Of a stretch of DNA of 64,000 nucleotides, positions 16,787 to 25,181 are shown piece after piece. The number at the start of each line of letters is the position of its first letter. The first letter of the stretch is position 1. The position numbers were made by a program, and so were the translations under genes. The stretch covers positions 219,740-283,739 of the forward strand of contig NZ_BAABAL010000026.1 in NCBI RefSeq assembly GCF_039537405.1, read 5' to 3'. The notes under the pieces were generated by a model, which did no database searches, was not told where the DNA came from, and saw only the letters and a list, made by a program, of their open reading frames with translations. This DNA comes from Allokutzneria multivorans (lineage in GTDB: Bacteria; Actinomycetota; Actinomycetes; Mycobacteriales; Pseudonocardiaceae).

Positions 16787-17758
16787 ATGCGGGCGGTAGT
16801 CGTTCGATCCCACGGCGGACCCGAGGTCCTCATCGCCGAAACGCGGGACCAGCTGGAACCGAGTCCCGGAACCGTGCTGGTGGACGTGGCCGCCGCCGGG
16901 GTGAACTACATCGACACCTACCACCGCACCGGTGCCTACCCGATCCCGCTGCCGTTCACGCTCGGACTCGAGGGCGCGGGCACCGTCGCGGCGCTCGGCG
17001 AGGGCGTGACGGAGTTCGCGGTCGGCGACAGGGTGGCTTGGGCCTCGGCGATCGGCAGCTACGCGCAGCAGGTCCTCGCCCCCGCCGCGCAGCTCGTTCC
17101 CGTTCCGTCCACTGTGGACCTGGAGATCGCCGCGGGCGCGATGCTGCAGGGCATGACGGCGCACTACCTCACCGCGTCGACCCATCCGGTCGCCGAGGGC
17201 GACGTGGCGCTCGTGCACGCCGCCGCGGGCGGGATGGGGCTGCTGCTCACGCAGATGGTCAAGGCGCGCGGTGGGCGCGTGATCGGCACGGTCTCCACGG
17301 AGGAGAAGGAGAAGCTGGCCCGCGCGGCCGGTGCCGACGAGGTCATCCGCTACACCGAGGAGGACGTCGCGGAACGGGTGCGCGCGCTGACCGGAGGCGT
17401 TGGCGCGCACGTGGTCTACGACGGCGTCGGCAAGGACACCTTCGACGCGAGCCTGGCCAGCCTCCGCCCGCGCGGCCTGCTCGCCCTCTACGGCGCGGCG
17501 AGCGGCGCGGTGCCGCCCTTCGACGCGCAGCGCCTCAACCAGGCCGGGTCGGTGTTCCTCACCCGCCCGTCCCTCGGCCACCACACCGCGACCCGCGAGG
17601 AACTGCTGTGGCGGGCGGGTGAGGTGTTCGAGGCCATCCAGGCGGGCAAGCTCGACATCGCGATCGGCGGGCGCTACTCCCTCGACGACGCGCGGCGGGC
17701 CCACGAGGACCTTCAGGGACGCAGGACCACCGGCAAGCTGCTGCTCACGACGAGCTGA
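16787..17758 (+). CDS. Quinone oxidoreductase, MDR superfamily
   Basis: 323 residues, NADPH-dependent zinc-free medium-chain reductase. Features: HGGPEVL at the N-terminus, GVNYIDTYHRTG (about 40-51) typical of quinone oxidoreductase 1, and the NADPH loop HAAAGGMGLLLTQM (about 143-156). GGGAGG lies seven bases before ATG 16787. The 3' end overlaps the convergent ArsR-like gene by 14 bases. Confidence 0.9.
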   Translation: MRAVVVRSHGGPEVLIAETRDQLEPSPGTVLVDVAAAGVNYIDTYHRTGAYPIPLPFTLGLEGAGTVAALGEGVTEFAVGDRVAWASAIGSYAQQVLAPAAQLVPVPSTVDLEIAAGAMLQGMTAHYLTASTHPVAEGDVALVHAAAGGMGLLLTQMVKARGGRVIGTVSTEEKEKLARAAGADEVIRYTEEDVAERVRALTGGVGAHVVYDGVGKDTFDASLASLRPRGLLALYGAASGAVPPFDAQRLNQAGSVFLTRPSLGHHTATREELLWRAGEVFEAIQAGKLDIAIGGRYSLDDARRAHEDLQGRRTTGKLLLTTS

Positions 17759-18731
17759 GCCCGTCGACCCCGGCCCCTGCCCCCAGCAGGGCGTCGGCGG
17801 CCGGGGTCCGCTGGTAGAGCACGAAACGCCCGGTCCGGTTCGAGGTGACCAGCCCGGCGTCGCGCAGCAACGACAGCTGCTGCGACACCCCGCCCGCCGT
17901 GATCCCCGTCCGGCGCGCCAGTTCCGTCGTGGAGGCCGGGGCGTCCAGTTCGGCGAGGATCTGGGCCCGTGAGGGACCGAGTACCGCGGCGAGCGCGTCC
18001 GGGACCGGGTTCCGCCCGCGCTCCCACAGGGTGGCGATCCCGCGCGGCGGGTAGCGCAGCACCGGCTGCCACGAGTCGACGATCTTGGAGAACACCTTCG
18101 GCCAGACGAAGACCGAGGGCACCAGCACCAGCCCGCGACCGTCCAGTTGCAGCTTCGCGGGCGTTTTCCGTTGCACCACCAGGCTGTCGCCGGTCCAGCT
18201 GACCGCGGGGTCCAGGTCGACGAAGAGCCGCTGGGCCCCGCCCTCGGCCAGGCGCCGGGAGCGGTAGAGCACCTCGCCCTCCAGCAACGCGCGAATCCTC
18301 GGCCAGTGCGGCAGGAGCGCGGTGTCCCAGTACGCCGCGACGGTGTCGGCCAGCTCCGCCAAGCCCTTGGCCGGATCGTCGTAGAGCGCTTGGAGCACCG
18401 GAGGGTTCCCCAGGAGGTCGACCCCGGCGCGGACCTCGTCTTCGGGGACCGCGCGCAGGGCGTCGAGCTCGTCGGCGAGGTCCGGGACCGGGGTCGTCGG
18501 GGTCGGTGCGAGGAACGCGGGCAGGCACAGCGCGGGTACGGGCACCAGGGCGTCGAGCACCCGCAGGTCGAGCCCGCGAACCCGCTCGGTGGCGGCGGAG
18601 ATCCACGGAAGGTGCAGCGCGTGCGCGGCAGGCTCCTTCAGCACGCGGACGCTCGCCACGACCTCCCACAGCGGGGAGAACGCGAAGCGCGTCCGCGCGA
18701 GGTCCTGCGCCGTGAAACCGAGTTCCAGCAC
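17745..18731 (-). CDS. ArsR-like winged-helix regulator with DUF5937-type N-terminus
   Basis: 328 residues. The HTH is at the C-terminus (PASTTELARRTGITAGGVSQ, QLSLLRDAGLVTSNRTGRFV, about 265-305), while the first 230 residues form a large domain starting LELGFTAQDLARTRFAFSPL, as in actinobacterial ArsR/DUF5937 proteins. GTG 18731 is preceded by TAGGCT exactly six bases upstream (+ strand 18738-18743), so it is probably leaderless. A near-perfect 21-base palindrome sits just upstream of the promoter. The ligand is unknown. Confidence 0.8.
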   Translation of the reverse strand: MLELGFTAQDLARTRFAFSPLWEVVASVRVLKEPAAHALHLPWISAATERVRGLDLRVLDALVPVPALCLPAFLAPTPTTPVPDLADELDALRAVPEDEVRAGVDLLGNPPVLQALYDDPAKGLAELADTVAAYWDTALLPHWPRIRALLEGEVLYRSRRLAEGGAQRLFVDLDPAVSWTGDSLVVQRKTPAKLQLDGRGLVLVPSVFVWPKVFSKIVDSWQPVLRYPPRGIATLWERGRNPVPDALAAVLGPSRAQILAELDAPASTTELARRTGITAGGVSQQLSLLRDAGLVTSNRTGRFVLYQRTPAADALLGAGAGVDGLSSS

Positions 18732-18769
18732 TCCACGAGCCTACGCAGTCCCAGCGGAGGCCGAGTCCC

Positions 18770-18790
18770 AAGTGGAACTGAGTACCACTT
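18770..18790 (-). promoter_or_regulatory. Operator-like palindrome upstream of the ArsR-like gene
   Basis: AAGTGG-A-ACT-G-AGT-A-CCACTT: a 21-base palindrome with a single mismatched pair, centred 37 bases upstream of the -10 box (18738-18743). Good candidate binding site for the regulator that follows. Confidence 0.6.
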
Positions 18791-18837
18791 AAGCCCCGGG
18801 GCGCCAGGCCGGGCCGTGCCCTGCGCGCCCCCGGGTC

Positions 18838-18922
18838 CGCCGGTCTTCAAGACCCGCGAACCCCCACCTCAGCGGTCGTCAACCAGCACAAACCCTCGCG
18901 CGGTGCAGGGGGTTCGCGGTGG
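18838..18922 (-). repeat. Isolated core of the miniature element family, at the trxA 3' end
   Basis: Starts directly after the trxA stop, which again lies in a CTAG (18923-18926). CGCGAACCCCC (18855-18865) and GGGGGTTCGCG (18908-18918) are perfect inverted arms, and GTCTTCAAGACCCGCGAACC follows the same order as in copy B. The GCCCTGTCC ends are missing. It could act as a terminator for trxA, or be the module captured inside the larger element. Confidence 0.6.
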
Positions 18923-19294
18923 CTAGGAGTTCTTCGCTGCCTGCTCGGCGACCTGGCGGTGGACCTCGGTCATGTCGACGGCACGGGCCTGGGAGATCAG
19001 CTCCTCCAGGCTCGCCTCGGGCAGCGCGCCGGGCTGCGCGTAGAGCACGACGCCCTCGCGGAAGACCATCAGCGTCGGGATGGAGGAGATGTTGAACGCG
19101 GAGGCGATCTGCACCTGCTCCTCGGTGTTCACCGAGCCGAACACGATGTCCTCGTGGCGCTCGGAGGCGGCCTCGTAGACGGGGGCGAACATCCGGCACG
19201 GCCCGCACCACGACGCCCAGAAGTCGACGAGCACGGTGCCCTCGCCGCCGACCACCTGCTCGAAGTTCTCGGTGGTCAGTTCGACAGTTGCCAT
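18923..19294 (-). CDS. trxA: Thioredoxin
   Basis: 123 residues. Active site WCGPC (C30, C33), cis-Pro in SIPTLMVF and the usual FWASWC strand. Cytosolic disulfide reductase; the C-terminus is about 12 residues longer than E. coli TrxA. GAGGAG lies before ATG 19294. The upstream region has a SigR-type promoter, which suggests induction by thiol oxidation. Divergent from an OhrR-like redox regulator. Confidence 0.95.
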   Translation of the reverse strand: MATVELTTENFEQVVGGEGTVLVDFWASWCGPCRMFAPVYEAASERHEDIVFGSVNTEEQVQIASAFNISSIPTLMVFREGVVLYAQPGALPEASLEELISQARAVDMTEVHRQVAEQAAKNS

Positions 19295-19328
19295 GTGCCG
19301 GCTCCTCGCTCGTCGGTCCCTCTGGGGT

Positions 19329-19354
19329 AACCCCGGCTTCGGGGTTCCTATTCC
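19329..19354 (-). promoter_or_regulatory. SigR/SigH-type promoter of trxA
   Basis: On the minus strand GGAAT (19354-19350) is followed after exactly 18 bases by GTT (19331-19329). This matches the SigR consensus GGAAT-N18/19-GTT of thiol-stress genes. The start of transcription would lie about 28 bases before ATG 19294. Confidence 0.65.
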
Positions 19355-19404
19355 TCACGTTTAGCTTGCCCGCGATCTCATCGTCGGCGCACTAAACTCC
19401 TGCC

Positions 19405-19845
19405 ATGACCGAGCCCTCGCTGCGCCTCGACGACCAGGTCTGCTTCGCGCTGTACGCGGCGTCGAGGGCGGTCACCGGTTTCTACCGGCCGCTGCTGGAC
19501 AAGCTCGGGCTGACCTACCCGCAGTACCTGGTGATGCTCGCGCTCTGGGAGAACGGCGCGTGCCCGGTGAAGGACCTCGGCGCCGCGCTGCAACTGGACT
19601 ACGGCACGCTGTCGCCGCTGCTCAAGCGGCTGGAGAAGGCTGGGCTCGTGCACCGGGAGCGCAGGGTCGACGACGAGCGCTCGGTGCTGGTGAAGCTCAC
19701 CGGGGAGGGTGCCGCGCTGCGCGCGCGGGCGCTGGAGCTGCCGCCCGCGATCGGCACGGCGATGGGTCTGGAACTGGCCGAGTTCGACCAGCTGCGCGCG
19801 CTGCTGCGGAAGCTGACCAGCTCGGTGGCGGAGCATTCCGGATAA
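19405..19845 (+). CDS. OhrR-like MarR family redox regulator
   Basis: 146 residues. DDQVCFALYAASRAVTGFYR (about 9-28) has the Cys13 at the place of the peroxide-sensing Cys of OhrR. The winged helix is PVKDLGAALQLDYGTLSPLL (about 53-72) and the wing is HRERRVDDERSVLVKLT. Expected to release DNA on oxidation by organic peroxides. TAAACT lies exactly six bases before ATG 19405, so it is probably leaderless. No ohr gene is adjacent; the divergent partner is trxA. Confidence 0.85.
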   Translation: MTEPSLRLDDQVCFALYAASRAVTGFYRPLLDKLGLTYPQYLVMLALWENGACPVKDLGAALQLDYGTLSPLLKRLEKAGLVHRERRVDDERSVLVKLTGEGAALRARALELPPAIGTAMGLELAEFDQLRALLRKLTSSVAEHSG

Positions 19846-19960
19846 CGCCGATATTCACATTCATGAATCCAGAAGACATTCTTGAACAATCCCTTCGAGA
19901 CCTTTATCGTCCCTTTCGGGCCGCCGCGGCAAAGACGCTCGTCGACCGAAGGGAACGACC

Positions 19961-20752
19961 ATGTCTCTGGGTTCTCGGCTGCGCGGAACACTCCTCGCTC
20001 TCGCGGTGGTCGCCGGAATGACAGCCGGCCTGCCCGCCTCCGCCGCACCGGCCCCGTGGAGCGGGGGCTTCAGCGGTTTCCCGTCCACCTCGTGGTCGAA
20101 CAGCTGGGGCATCGACACCCGCGGCAAATGGGGCTTCAACGACATGAAGTCCTCGGGGAGCACGCTCGATGTCACCTACGGCAGGGGCTCCTCGGCGCCA
20201 TCGTGCACCAACTGCCCGACCACCGGGGGCGGGCAGTTCTACCAAGACCTCAACCGCGCCGGCCGCTCCGACCTCCAGTCGGCGAACACGCTCTACCTGC
20301 GCTATCACGTGCGGTTCCCGACGAACTTCGACTTCAGCAGGGGCGGCAAGCTGCCGGGCCTCTACGGCGGTGACCCGGGAAGCCAGAGCGGCGGCAGCCA
20401 CGGCGGCTGGTCGACCAGGTTCATGTGGCGCGACGGCGGCAAGGGCGAGGTCTACGTCTACACGCCCAGCGGGAACGGCTACGGCAAGGACGTCGGCCTC
20501 GGCAGCTGGCGCTTCGCCGCCGACGGCCAGACGCACACGATCGAACAGGCCATCACGCGTTCGACCGGCAACGTGACCGTCTGGTACGACGGCCGCCAGG
20601 TGCTCTCCACCAACGCCGTCGACGGAATCGGCGGGATTCCGTTCCGAGGCGTTTTCTTCTCGACGTTCTTCGGCGGCCACGACACCAGCTGGGGACCGAA
20701 GTCCACGGTGCACGCCTATTTCTCGAACTTCACCGTGGCGACCTCGCGATAG
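19961..20752 (+). CDS. Secreted polysaccharide lyase-like protein (PL14-like)
   Basis: 263 residues. Signal peptide of about 28 residues (basic start, LLALAVVAG core, ending PASAA). The mature part has the lyase beta-jelly-roll motifs LYLRYHVRFPTNFDFSRGGK (about 112-131), LPGLYGG, WSTRFMWR, GNVTVWYDG and GVFFSTFFGG, which resemble the PL14 alginate/glucuronan lyase type. Two Cys (SCTNC) may form a disulfide. GAAGGGAACGACC precedes ATG 19961. The 115-bp leader is AT-richer than its surroundings. Substrate uncertain. Confidence 0.75.
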   Translation: MSLGSRLRGTLLALAVVAGMTAGLPASAAPAPWSGGFSGFPSTSWSNSWGIDTRGKWGFNDMKSSGSTLDVTYGRGSSAPSCTNCPTTGGGQFYQDLNRAGRSDLQSANTLYLRYHVRFPTNFDFSRGGKLPGLYGGDPGSQSGGSHGGWSTRFMWRDGGKGEVYVYTPSGNGYGKDVGLGSWRFAADGQTHTIEQAITRSTGNVTVWYDGRQVLSTNAVDGIGGIPFRGVFFSTFFGGHDTSWGPKSTVHAYFSNFTVATSR

Positions 20753-20755
20753 GGC

Positions 20756-21340
20756 TCAGCCGAGACCGTCGCGGCGCGCGAGCCATTCTTCACGCAGCAC
20801 CCCGAAAACGAGCCCGTCGTGGACCTGCCCGTTCCACGCGCGGGCGTTGCGGAAGCGCGCCTCCTCCGTGAACCCGAGCTTGCGCCCGACGGCGGCCATG
20901 CCCGGGTTCCCGGAGTAGGTGGCGAAGTCCAGCCGGGGCGCGGAGGTGCGGGCGAAGAGGTAGTCGGTCCACAACCGCAGCGCCTCGGTGCCGTAACCGC
21001 CGCCCCAGTAGACCTCGTCGAAGATCACGATGCCCATCCGGCGCCAGTTCGTGGCCTCGGACTCCCAGTACCAGCTGACCTCCCCGATGAGCCGGTTCGA
21101 ACCGGTATCGAGTACCGCGAGCGAGGTCCGGGGCGTCGGCAGCTCGTCGGGCAGCAGCCGCGCCCGCTCGGCGAGCAGCCGGACCTTGATCTCCACCTGC
21201 TCCTCGGTGGGCCTGCCCAGGTACGGACCGTTGGTGTCGTGCCATCGCCGGTGCGGTGCGAGCAGGCCGGGCAGTGCGGCCGCGTCCTCGGGCGCCCAGT
21301 CGCGCAGGGTCGCGCGGTCACCGGCGATGCGCAGGCTCAT
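20756..21340 (-). CDS. GNAT N-acetyltransferase, RimJ/RimL type
   Basis: 194 residues. N-terminal TLRDWAPEDAAALPGLLAPH and acetyl-CoA-binding regions RMGIVIFDEVYWGGGYGTEA and NPGMAAVGRKLGFTEEARFR are characteristic. It overlaps the methyltransferase stop by four bases, so the two are coupled. The substrate is unknown. Its end is only three bases from the end of the convergent lyase gene. Confidence 0.87.
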   Translation of the reverse strand: MSLRIAGDRATLRDWAPEDAAALPGLLAPHRRWHDTNGPYLGRPTEEQVEIKVRLLAERARLLPDELPTPRTSLAVLDTGSNRLIGEVSWYWESEATNWRRMGIVIFDEVYWGGGYGTEALRLWTDYLFARTSAPRLDFATYSGNPGMAAVGRKLGFTEEARFRNARAWNGQVHDGLVFGVLREEWLARRDGLG

Positions 21341-22107
21341 GCGGGACGCACCGCCCTCGTCCACAGGTGGTACGGGATCAGCTCGTCCCGTCTGCCCTTC
21401 ATCTCGAAGATCGGCTCGCGCATCGACTCGATCACCAGCCCGGCGTTCTCCAGCGCCCGCGTGTAGGCGCTGAGGGGGTTGGTCCAGCCGTGGAAGGTCA
21501 TCACCATCCCGTCGCGCTCGATGGATTCCTCGACGCGCTGGCGGGCGAAGTAGGACTCCTCGATCACGAAGCGCCGCCGCCCGTCCGGGCCGGTCTCGAA
21601 GTGCCCGGCGTCGTTGAGCGGGTGCGTGGTGGCGATGCACAACCGGCCGCCCGGCGCGAGCACGCGAGCCGCCTCGGCCACGGAGGAGGCCAGGTCGTCC
21701 ACGTCCATGAACGTGCAGTAGGCGACGACGACGTCGAAGACCCCGTCGTCGAAGGGCAGCTCGCGCGCGTCGCAGACCCGGTAGTCGCCGTCCGGGTCGG
21801 CCTCGACGGCGTGGTCGATCATGGTCTGCGCGATGTCGACGCCGGTCACCCGGTGCCCGCGCGCCTTGAGGTCGCGGCTGACCCTGCCCTCGCCGCACCC
21901 GAGGTCCAGCGTCGCGGTGCCGGGGTCGCCGACGAGGTCGAAGAAGCCGTCGCGGTAGTACCAGTAGGAATCGAAGTCCGGTCGGCGCACCCAGGCCACC
22001 CAGTTGCGGGCCTGCTCCTCCCAGCTCTCGGCCATCGTTGCCTTGCCGTTCACCGTCGCGTCGTTGACCACTCGCGCGACAGTAGCCACGTCGTCCTTGC
22101 GCGGCAC
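21337..22107 (-). CDS. Class I SAM-dependent methyltransferase
   Basis: 256 residues from GTG 22107, or 232 from ATG 22035 (MAESWEEQARNWVAWVRRPD), which looks like the better family N-terminus. SAM-binding motif I is LDLGCGEGRVSRDL (about 84-97), then VTGVDIAQTMID and DYRVCDARELPF. A small-molecule methyltransferase of the Methyltransf_11 type. Coupled to the GNAT gene. Substrate unknown. Confidence 0.83.
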   Translation of the reverse strand: MPRKDDVATVARVVNDATVNGKATMAESWEEQARNWVAWVRRPDFDSYWYYRDGFFDLVGDPGTATLDLGCGEGRVSRDLKARGHRVTGVDIAQTMIDHAVEADPDGDYRVCDARELPFDDGVFDVVVAYCTFMDVDDLASSVAEAARVLAPGGRLCIATTHPLNDAGHFETGPDGRRRFVIEESYFARQRVEESIERDGMVMTFHGWTNPLSAYTRALENAGLVIESMREPIFEMKGRRDELIPYHLWTRAVRPA

Positions 22108-22135
22108 TCGATTTCACCGATCGAGGAATGCCGCT

Positions 22136-22678
22136 TCAGCGCTGGTGGAACAGTGCGGCCAGCTCCGCCGCGACGGCGTTCGCGTTCGTCCCGCCGGGCC
22201 AGCCCTTCACCAGCGCGCCCCCCTTGGCCACCACCGCGACCAGAGGCGGTTCCCGCAACGCGAAGGCGCGTCCGGCGCTCTGCTCCGCGTCGTCGCGAGC
22301 CACCGGGTAGCTCACCCTGTGCTCGTCGAGGTAGCGGCGCAGGTCCCTGTCGGAATCCCGTCCCGCGACACCGAGGAAGGCGACCGCGTCCCGGTGCTTC
22401 TCGGCGAGCGCGGTGAAGTCCGGCTGCGCCTCCGCGCACTTGCCACACCAAGAGCTGAAGAACAGCAGCACCAGCGGGCGATCCCGCCACAAGTCCTCTG
22501 TGGACACTCGCGTTCCGTCCACGAGGGACAGGGTGAGCTTCGGCGCACTGGCGCCCTTCACGTCGGGGTAGCTCACCCCGGCGGGCGCCGGCCCGGGAAG
22601 CGCCTGCCTCCCACCGCGCGGCGATTCCGGCGAGCAGGCCGCGACGAGCAGCAGCAGTGCGGCGAGCAGGCGCTTCAC
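22136..22678 (-). CDS. TlpA-like thioredoxin lipoprotein
   Basis: 180 residues. Lipobox LLVAAC with the lipidated Cys at 15. The thioredoxin motif is FFSSWCGKCAEAQPDF (WCGKC, about 75-79), with PLVAVVAKGG holding the later strand. Membrane-anchored, facing outside; probably a disulfide reductase or exchange protein. ATG 22678 overlaps the preceding lipoprotein gene by four bases. Third gene behind the M6 protease. Confidence 0.82.
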   Translation of the reverse strand: MKRLLAALLLLVAACSPESPRGGRQALPGPAPAGVSYPDVKGASAPKLTLSLVDGTRVSTEDLWRDRPLVLLFFSSWCGKCAEAQPDFTALAEKHRDAVAFLGVAGRDSDRDLRRYLDEHRVSYPVARDDAEQSAGRAFALREPPLVAVVAKGGALVKGWPGGTNANAVAAELAALFHQR

Positions 22679-23070
22679 GGCACCATCCCCACGGCCTGGT
22701 TGTCCTTGCGCTGCAAGCGGATCGGTTCTCCGTCGACGACGAGGTCGTACGCGTCGGCGGCGGGCAGCGACACCTCGAACGTCAGTTCGCAGAACGTCGG
22801 CACGCGCGGAACCTCGAGATCCTCTTCAAGCGCCGCAACGGCTTTACCGGCGGGGAGCACCCCGCTGGCGACCTGCTCCCCGCCCACACCGCGCACGACG
22901 AACTTCGCCGATCGGTGCAGCGAGGCATAGGCGCCGGTACCGGAGCACTCCGAGCCCACGGAACGCACCGTGCCGTCCCGCACGAGCAGCTTCACCTCCG
23001 TGCTCGCGCCGCCGCACCCGGCCAGCAGCAGCAGCAGCGCGAGCACGCCTAGCGAGCGGGAACGAGGCAC
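22675..23070 (-). CDS. Small lipoprotein, family not recognised
   Basis: 131 residues. Signal with lipobox LLLLAGCGG (Cys about 19). The mature part is beta-rich, with two further Cys (SECSGTG, TFCELTF) and repeated KFVVRGVGGEQVASG / TFEVSLPAAD. The N-terminus overlaps the end of the M6 protease by 22 bases and the C-terminus overlaps the TlpA-like gene by four. Possibly a substrate or partner of the TlpA-like protein, since it can form a disulfide (inference). Confidence 0.7.
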   Translation of the reverse strand: MPRSRSLGVLALLLLLAGCGGASTEVKLLVRDGTVRSVGSECSGTGAYASLHRSAKFVVRGVGGEQVASGVLPAGKAVAALEEDLEVPRVPTFCELTFEVSLPAADAYDLVVDGEPIRLQRKDNQAVGMVP

Positions 23071-25040
23071 TTCGCCGTCGCAGTCTTGGTCGGGTCGCTC
23101 TCCGAGGTGGCGGTCAGCGTGGCCTCGGCGAGCACGCCCGCCGGGTTGCCCGTGCGCACGACGCTCAGCGGGATGTCGACCTTGGCGCCCACCTTCACCG
23201 CGGCCAGCTCGTTCGGCAGCCGCACCTCGTAGCCCGCGGGCGCGGTGGCCTTCAGCCGGTACACGTCACCGTCCACATAGGACGAGACGTCCTGCGGCTG
23301 GCCGGTCACCGGCAGCGTCCGCCCGGTGTTGGAGAGCGGGAACGTGCACTGCGCGACACCGTTGCGATCCGGGCGCGAGGCCCCCGAGGGACCGAGTACC
23401 AGTCCACGCGAGTGCGGCCCCGCTCCGTCGAGCGAGCGCACCGCGACGGTGTAGGACAGCACGCCCTGCTGGTCGCGGTGGATGTCGGCGACGTAGAGGT
23501 GCAGCCGGTTCGCGGTGTCGACGTGCTCGTACTTGCTGCCGGAACCCGTGCCCGCGCGGAACGGGGCGTCGGCGAGCTGGCGCGGGTCGCCGATCGTGAC
23601 CTTCACCGGGGTCCCGTCCGGCCGGTAGAAGTCCACCAGGTCGATGTCGGCCGGGTTCGCGTCGATGATCCACTCGAACGGCGCGGCGTCGGCGTTCTTG
23701 GTCTTGGTGAACAGCACGCCGCTGTCCGGGGTGAACGAGTCCGCGCCCATCCGGTCGACGACCTCGACGGTGTAGTTGTTGTAGCCGCCGCCGTCGCAGA
23801 ACGGATCGGTGCTCTGGCTGCACCTGGGCGACTTGTCCCCCGTCTTCAACGCGACGTTGAGGCCCATCAGCCCGCCCTTGCCCGGCTGCACCTCGCGGGC
23901 GGTGACCCTGGCGGTGACGATCCCGGACCTGGCGAGCGCGTCCCGTTCGAGCTGGAGCACGTGCGCCGGGTCGACCATGCCGAGCTTGGCCTTGGTGCGC
24001 AGCATGTGGTGCGAGCCCATCGCGCCCCCGGCGTCCGGCGGGATCTTCCAGCGGGTATGAGTACCACCTGGGCCGTTGAACGTGCCTCGGCTCATCATCT
24101 CCCACGGCCCGGTGTAGGCGCGCACGGGCGGCTTGCCGAAGGGGTTGTTGTAGTTGTCGCCGATGCCGAGGATGTGGCTCAGCTCGTGGGCGAAGGTGCC
24201 GTGCCCGGAGCTCTCCGCCTGCGTCGAGGACCCGCCGCCCGCGTTCGGCCAGATCGCCGACGCGGCCTTCCACGAGGTCCACTCCACGTAGCGGGTCTTG
24301 GCCCAGTTCGGCAGCTTCGGGTCCGGCGGGCCGAAGGAGTCCGGCACGTCCTCCTTGCGCTGGAACAGCATCTCGCCGAACTCCTGCCAGGTGGACGACT
24401 CGTCCTGGCCCGCGCTGAGGAAGAACACGAAGTCGAACTGCTTGGGCACCTCGTTGCCGACCTCGGTCCGCCACGCCTTGCCCGCGTCCGTGCGCAGGTC
24501 CCGGTTGCACGTCGAGCCCTCGGGGCACGCGCCCGCGCCCTGGAACTCCATCCCGTACTCGAAGGACTTGCCCGGCATCCGGTAGGCGCCGAACGCGGTC
24601 AGCTCGACGCCGATCCGCCCGCCGGAGGCCTCCATCCAGTACTCGTGCAGCGTGTGCCCCCGGTTCACCGTGTTCGGCTTGTTCAGGAAGTCCTGGTAGA
24701 ACTTCGCGACCTGCGGCCGGGGGATGTTGTTGGCCAGCTGCGAGGGGTTGCCGAAGACGTCCGAGCGCGGCGGCTTGGTCACCACGAAGTCCTGGTCGGA
24801 GTAGTCCGCGAGCACCAGCGCGCCCTTGAACGTCCGCTTCGTCGGTTTGCCGGCGGGATCGGCCCAGTTGGTACCCGGTACCTTCCGGTAGTCCGACCAC
24901 GTCATGTCCTGGGGGTTCTCCCAGTTCTTCGGGTCGATCGGCGTCAGGTTGTTCCCCGGTGCCGCGACCGCTGACGGCACGCCGAAGGCCACCGTCGCGG
25001 CGACCGCGAGGACCAGGAGCCTCGACAACGACGAGCGCAC
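23049..25040 (-). CDS. Secreted M6-family metalloprotease (immune-inhibitor-A-like)
   Basis: 663 residues from GTG 25040. Signal peptide: RSSLSRLLVLAVAATVAFGV to about VAA-APGNN. Zinc motif HELSHILGIGD (about 291-301) fits HExxHxxGxxD, followed by MMSRGTFNG (Met-turn). Cys pairs (ACPEGSTC, CSQSTDPFC) suggest disulfides. The C-terminal 100 residues form a beta-sandwich like NEW3 domains. The frame extends to 25109; GTG 25040 gives the best signal peptide, and GTG 25052 is an alternative. First gene of a three-gene set with two lipoproteins. Confidence 0.85.
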   Translation of the reverse strand: MRSSLSRLLVLAVAATVAFGVPSAVAAPGNNLTPIDPKNWENPQDMTWSDYRKVPGTNWADPAGKPTKRTFKGALVLADYSDQDFVVTKPPRSDVFGNPSQLANNIPRPQVAKFYQDFLNKPNTVNRGHTLHEYWMEASGGRIGVELTAFGAYRMPGKSFEYGMEFQGAGACPEGSTCNRDLRTDAGKAWRTEVGNEVPKQFDFVFFLSAGQDESSTWQEFGEMLFQRKEDVPDSFGPPDPKLPNWAKTRYVEWTSWKAASAIWPNAGGGSSTQAESSGHGTFAHELSHILGIGDNYNNPFGKPPVRAYTGPWEMMSRGTFNGPGGTHTRWKIPPDAGGAMGSHHMLRTKAKLGMVDPAHVLQLERDALARSGIVTARVTAREVQPGKGGLMGLNVALKTGDKSPRCSQSTDPFCDGGGYNNYTVEVVDRMGADSFTPDSGVLFTKTKNADAAPFEWIIDANPADIDLVDFYRPDGTPVKVTIGDPRQLADAPFRAGTGSGSKYEHVDTANRLHLYVADIHRDQQGVLSYTVAVRSLDGAGPHSRGLVLGPSGASRPDRNGVAQCTFPLSNTGRTLPVTGQPQDVSSYVDGDVYRLKATAPAGYEVRLPNELAAVKVGAKVDIPLSVVRTGNPAGVLAEATLTATSESDPTKTATAKCLVPAR

Positions 25041-25169
25041 TCCAACCACCCACTCCCACCGGGGACCGTCCCCAGCGGAACCTATTGAGGAGCGCGGCAC
25101 GGCGACCATCCGCCAAAAGCTGTACGTCTTTCACACAGCTCTTGGCAGACTGCGCCGATCGGGGCCGAA

Positions 25170-25175
25170 TACCCT
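25170..25175 (+). promoter_or_regulatory. -10 element TACCCT for TetR gene
   Basis: TACCCT ends exactly six bases before GTG 25182, the pattern of leaderless promoters seen repeatedly here. Confidence 0.5.
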
Positions 25176-25181
25176 GTGGAC

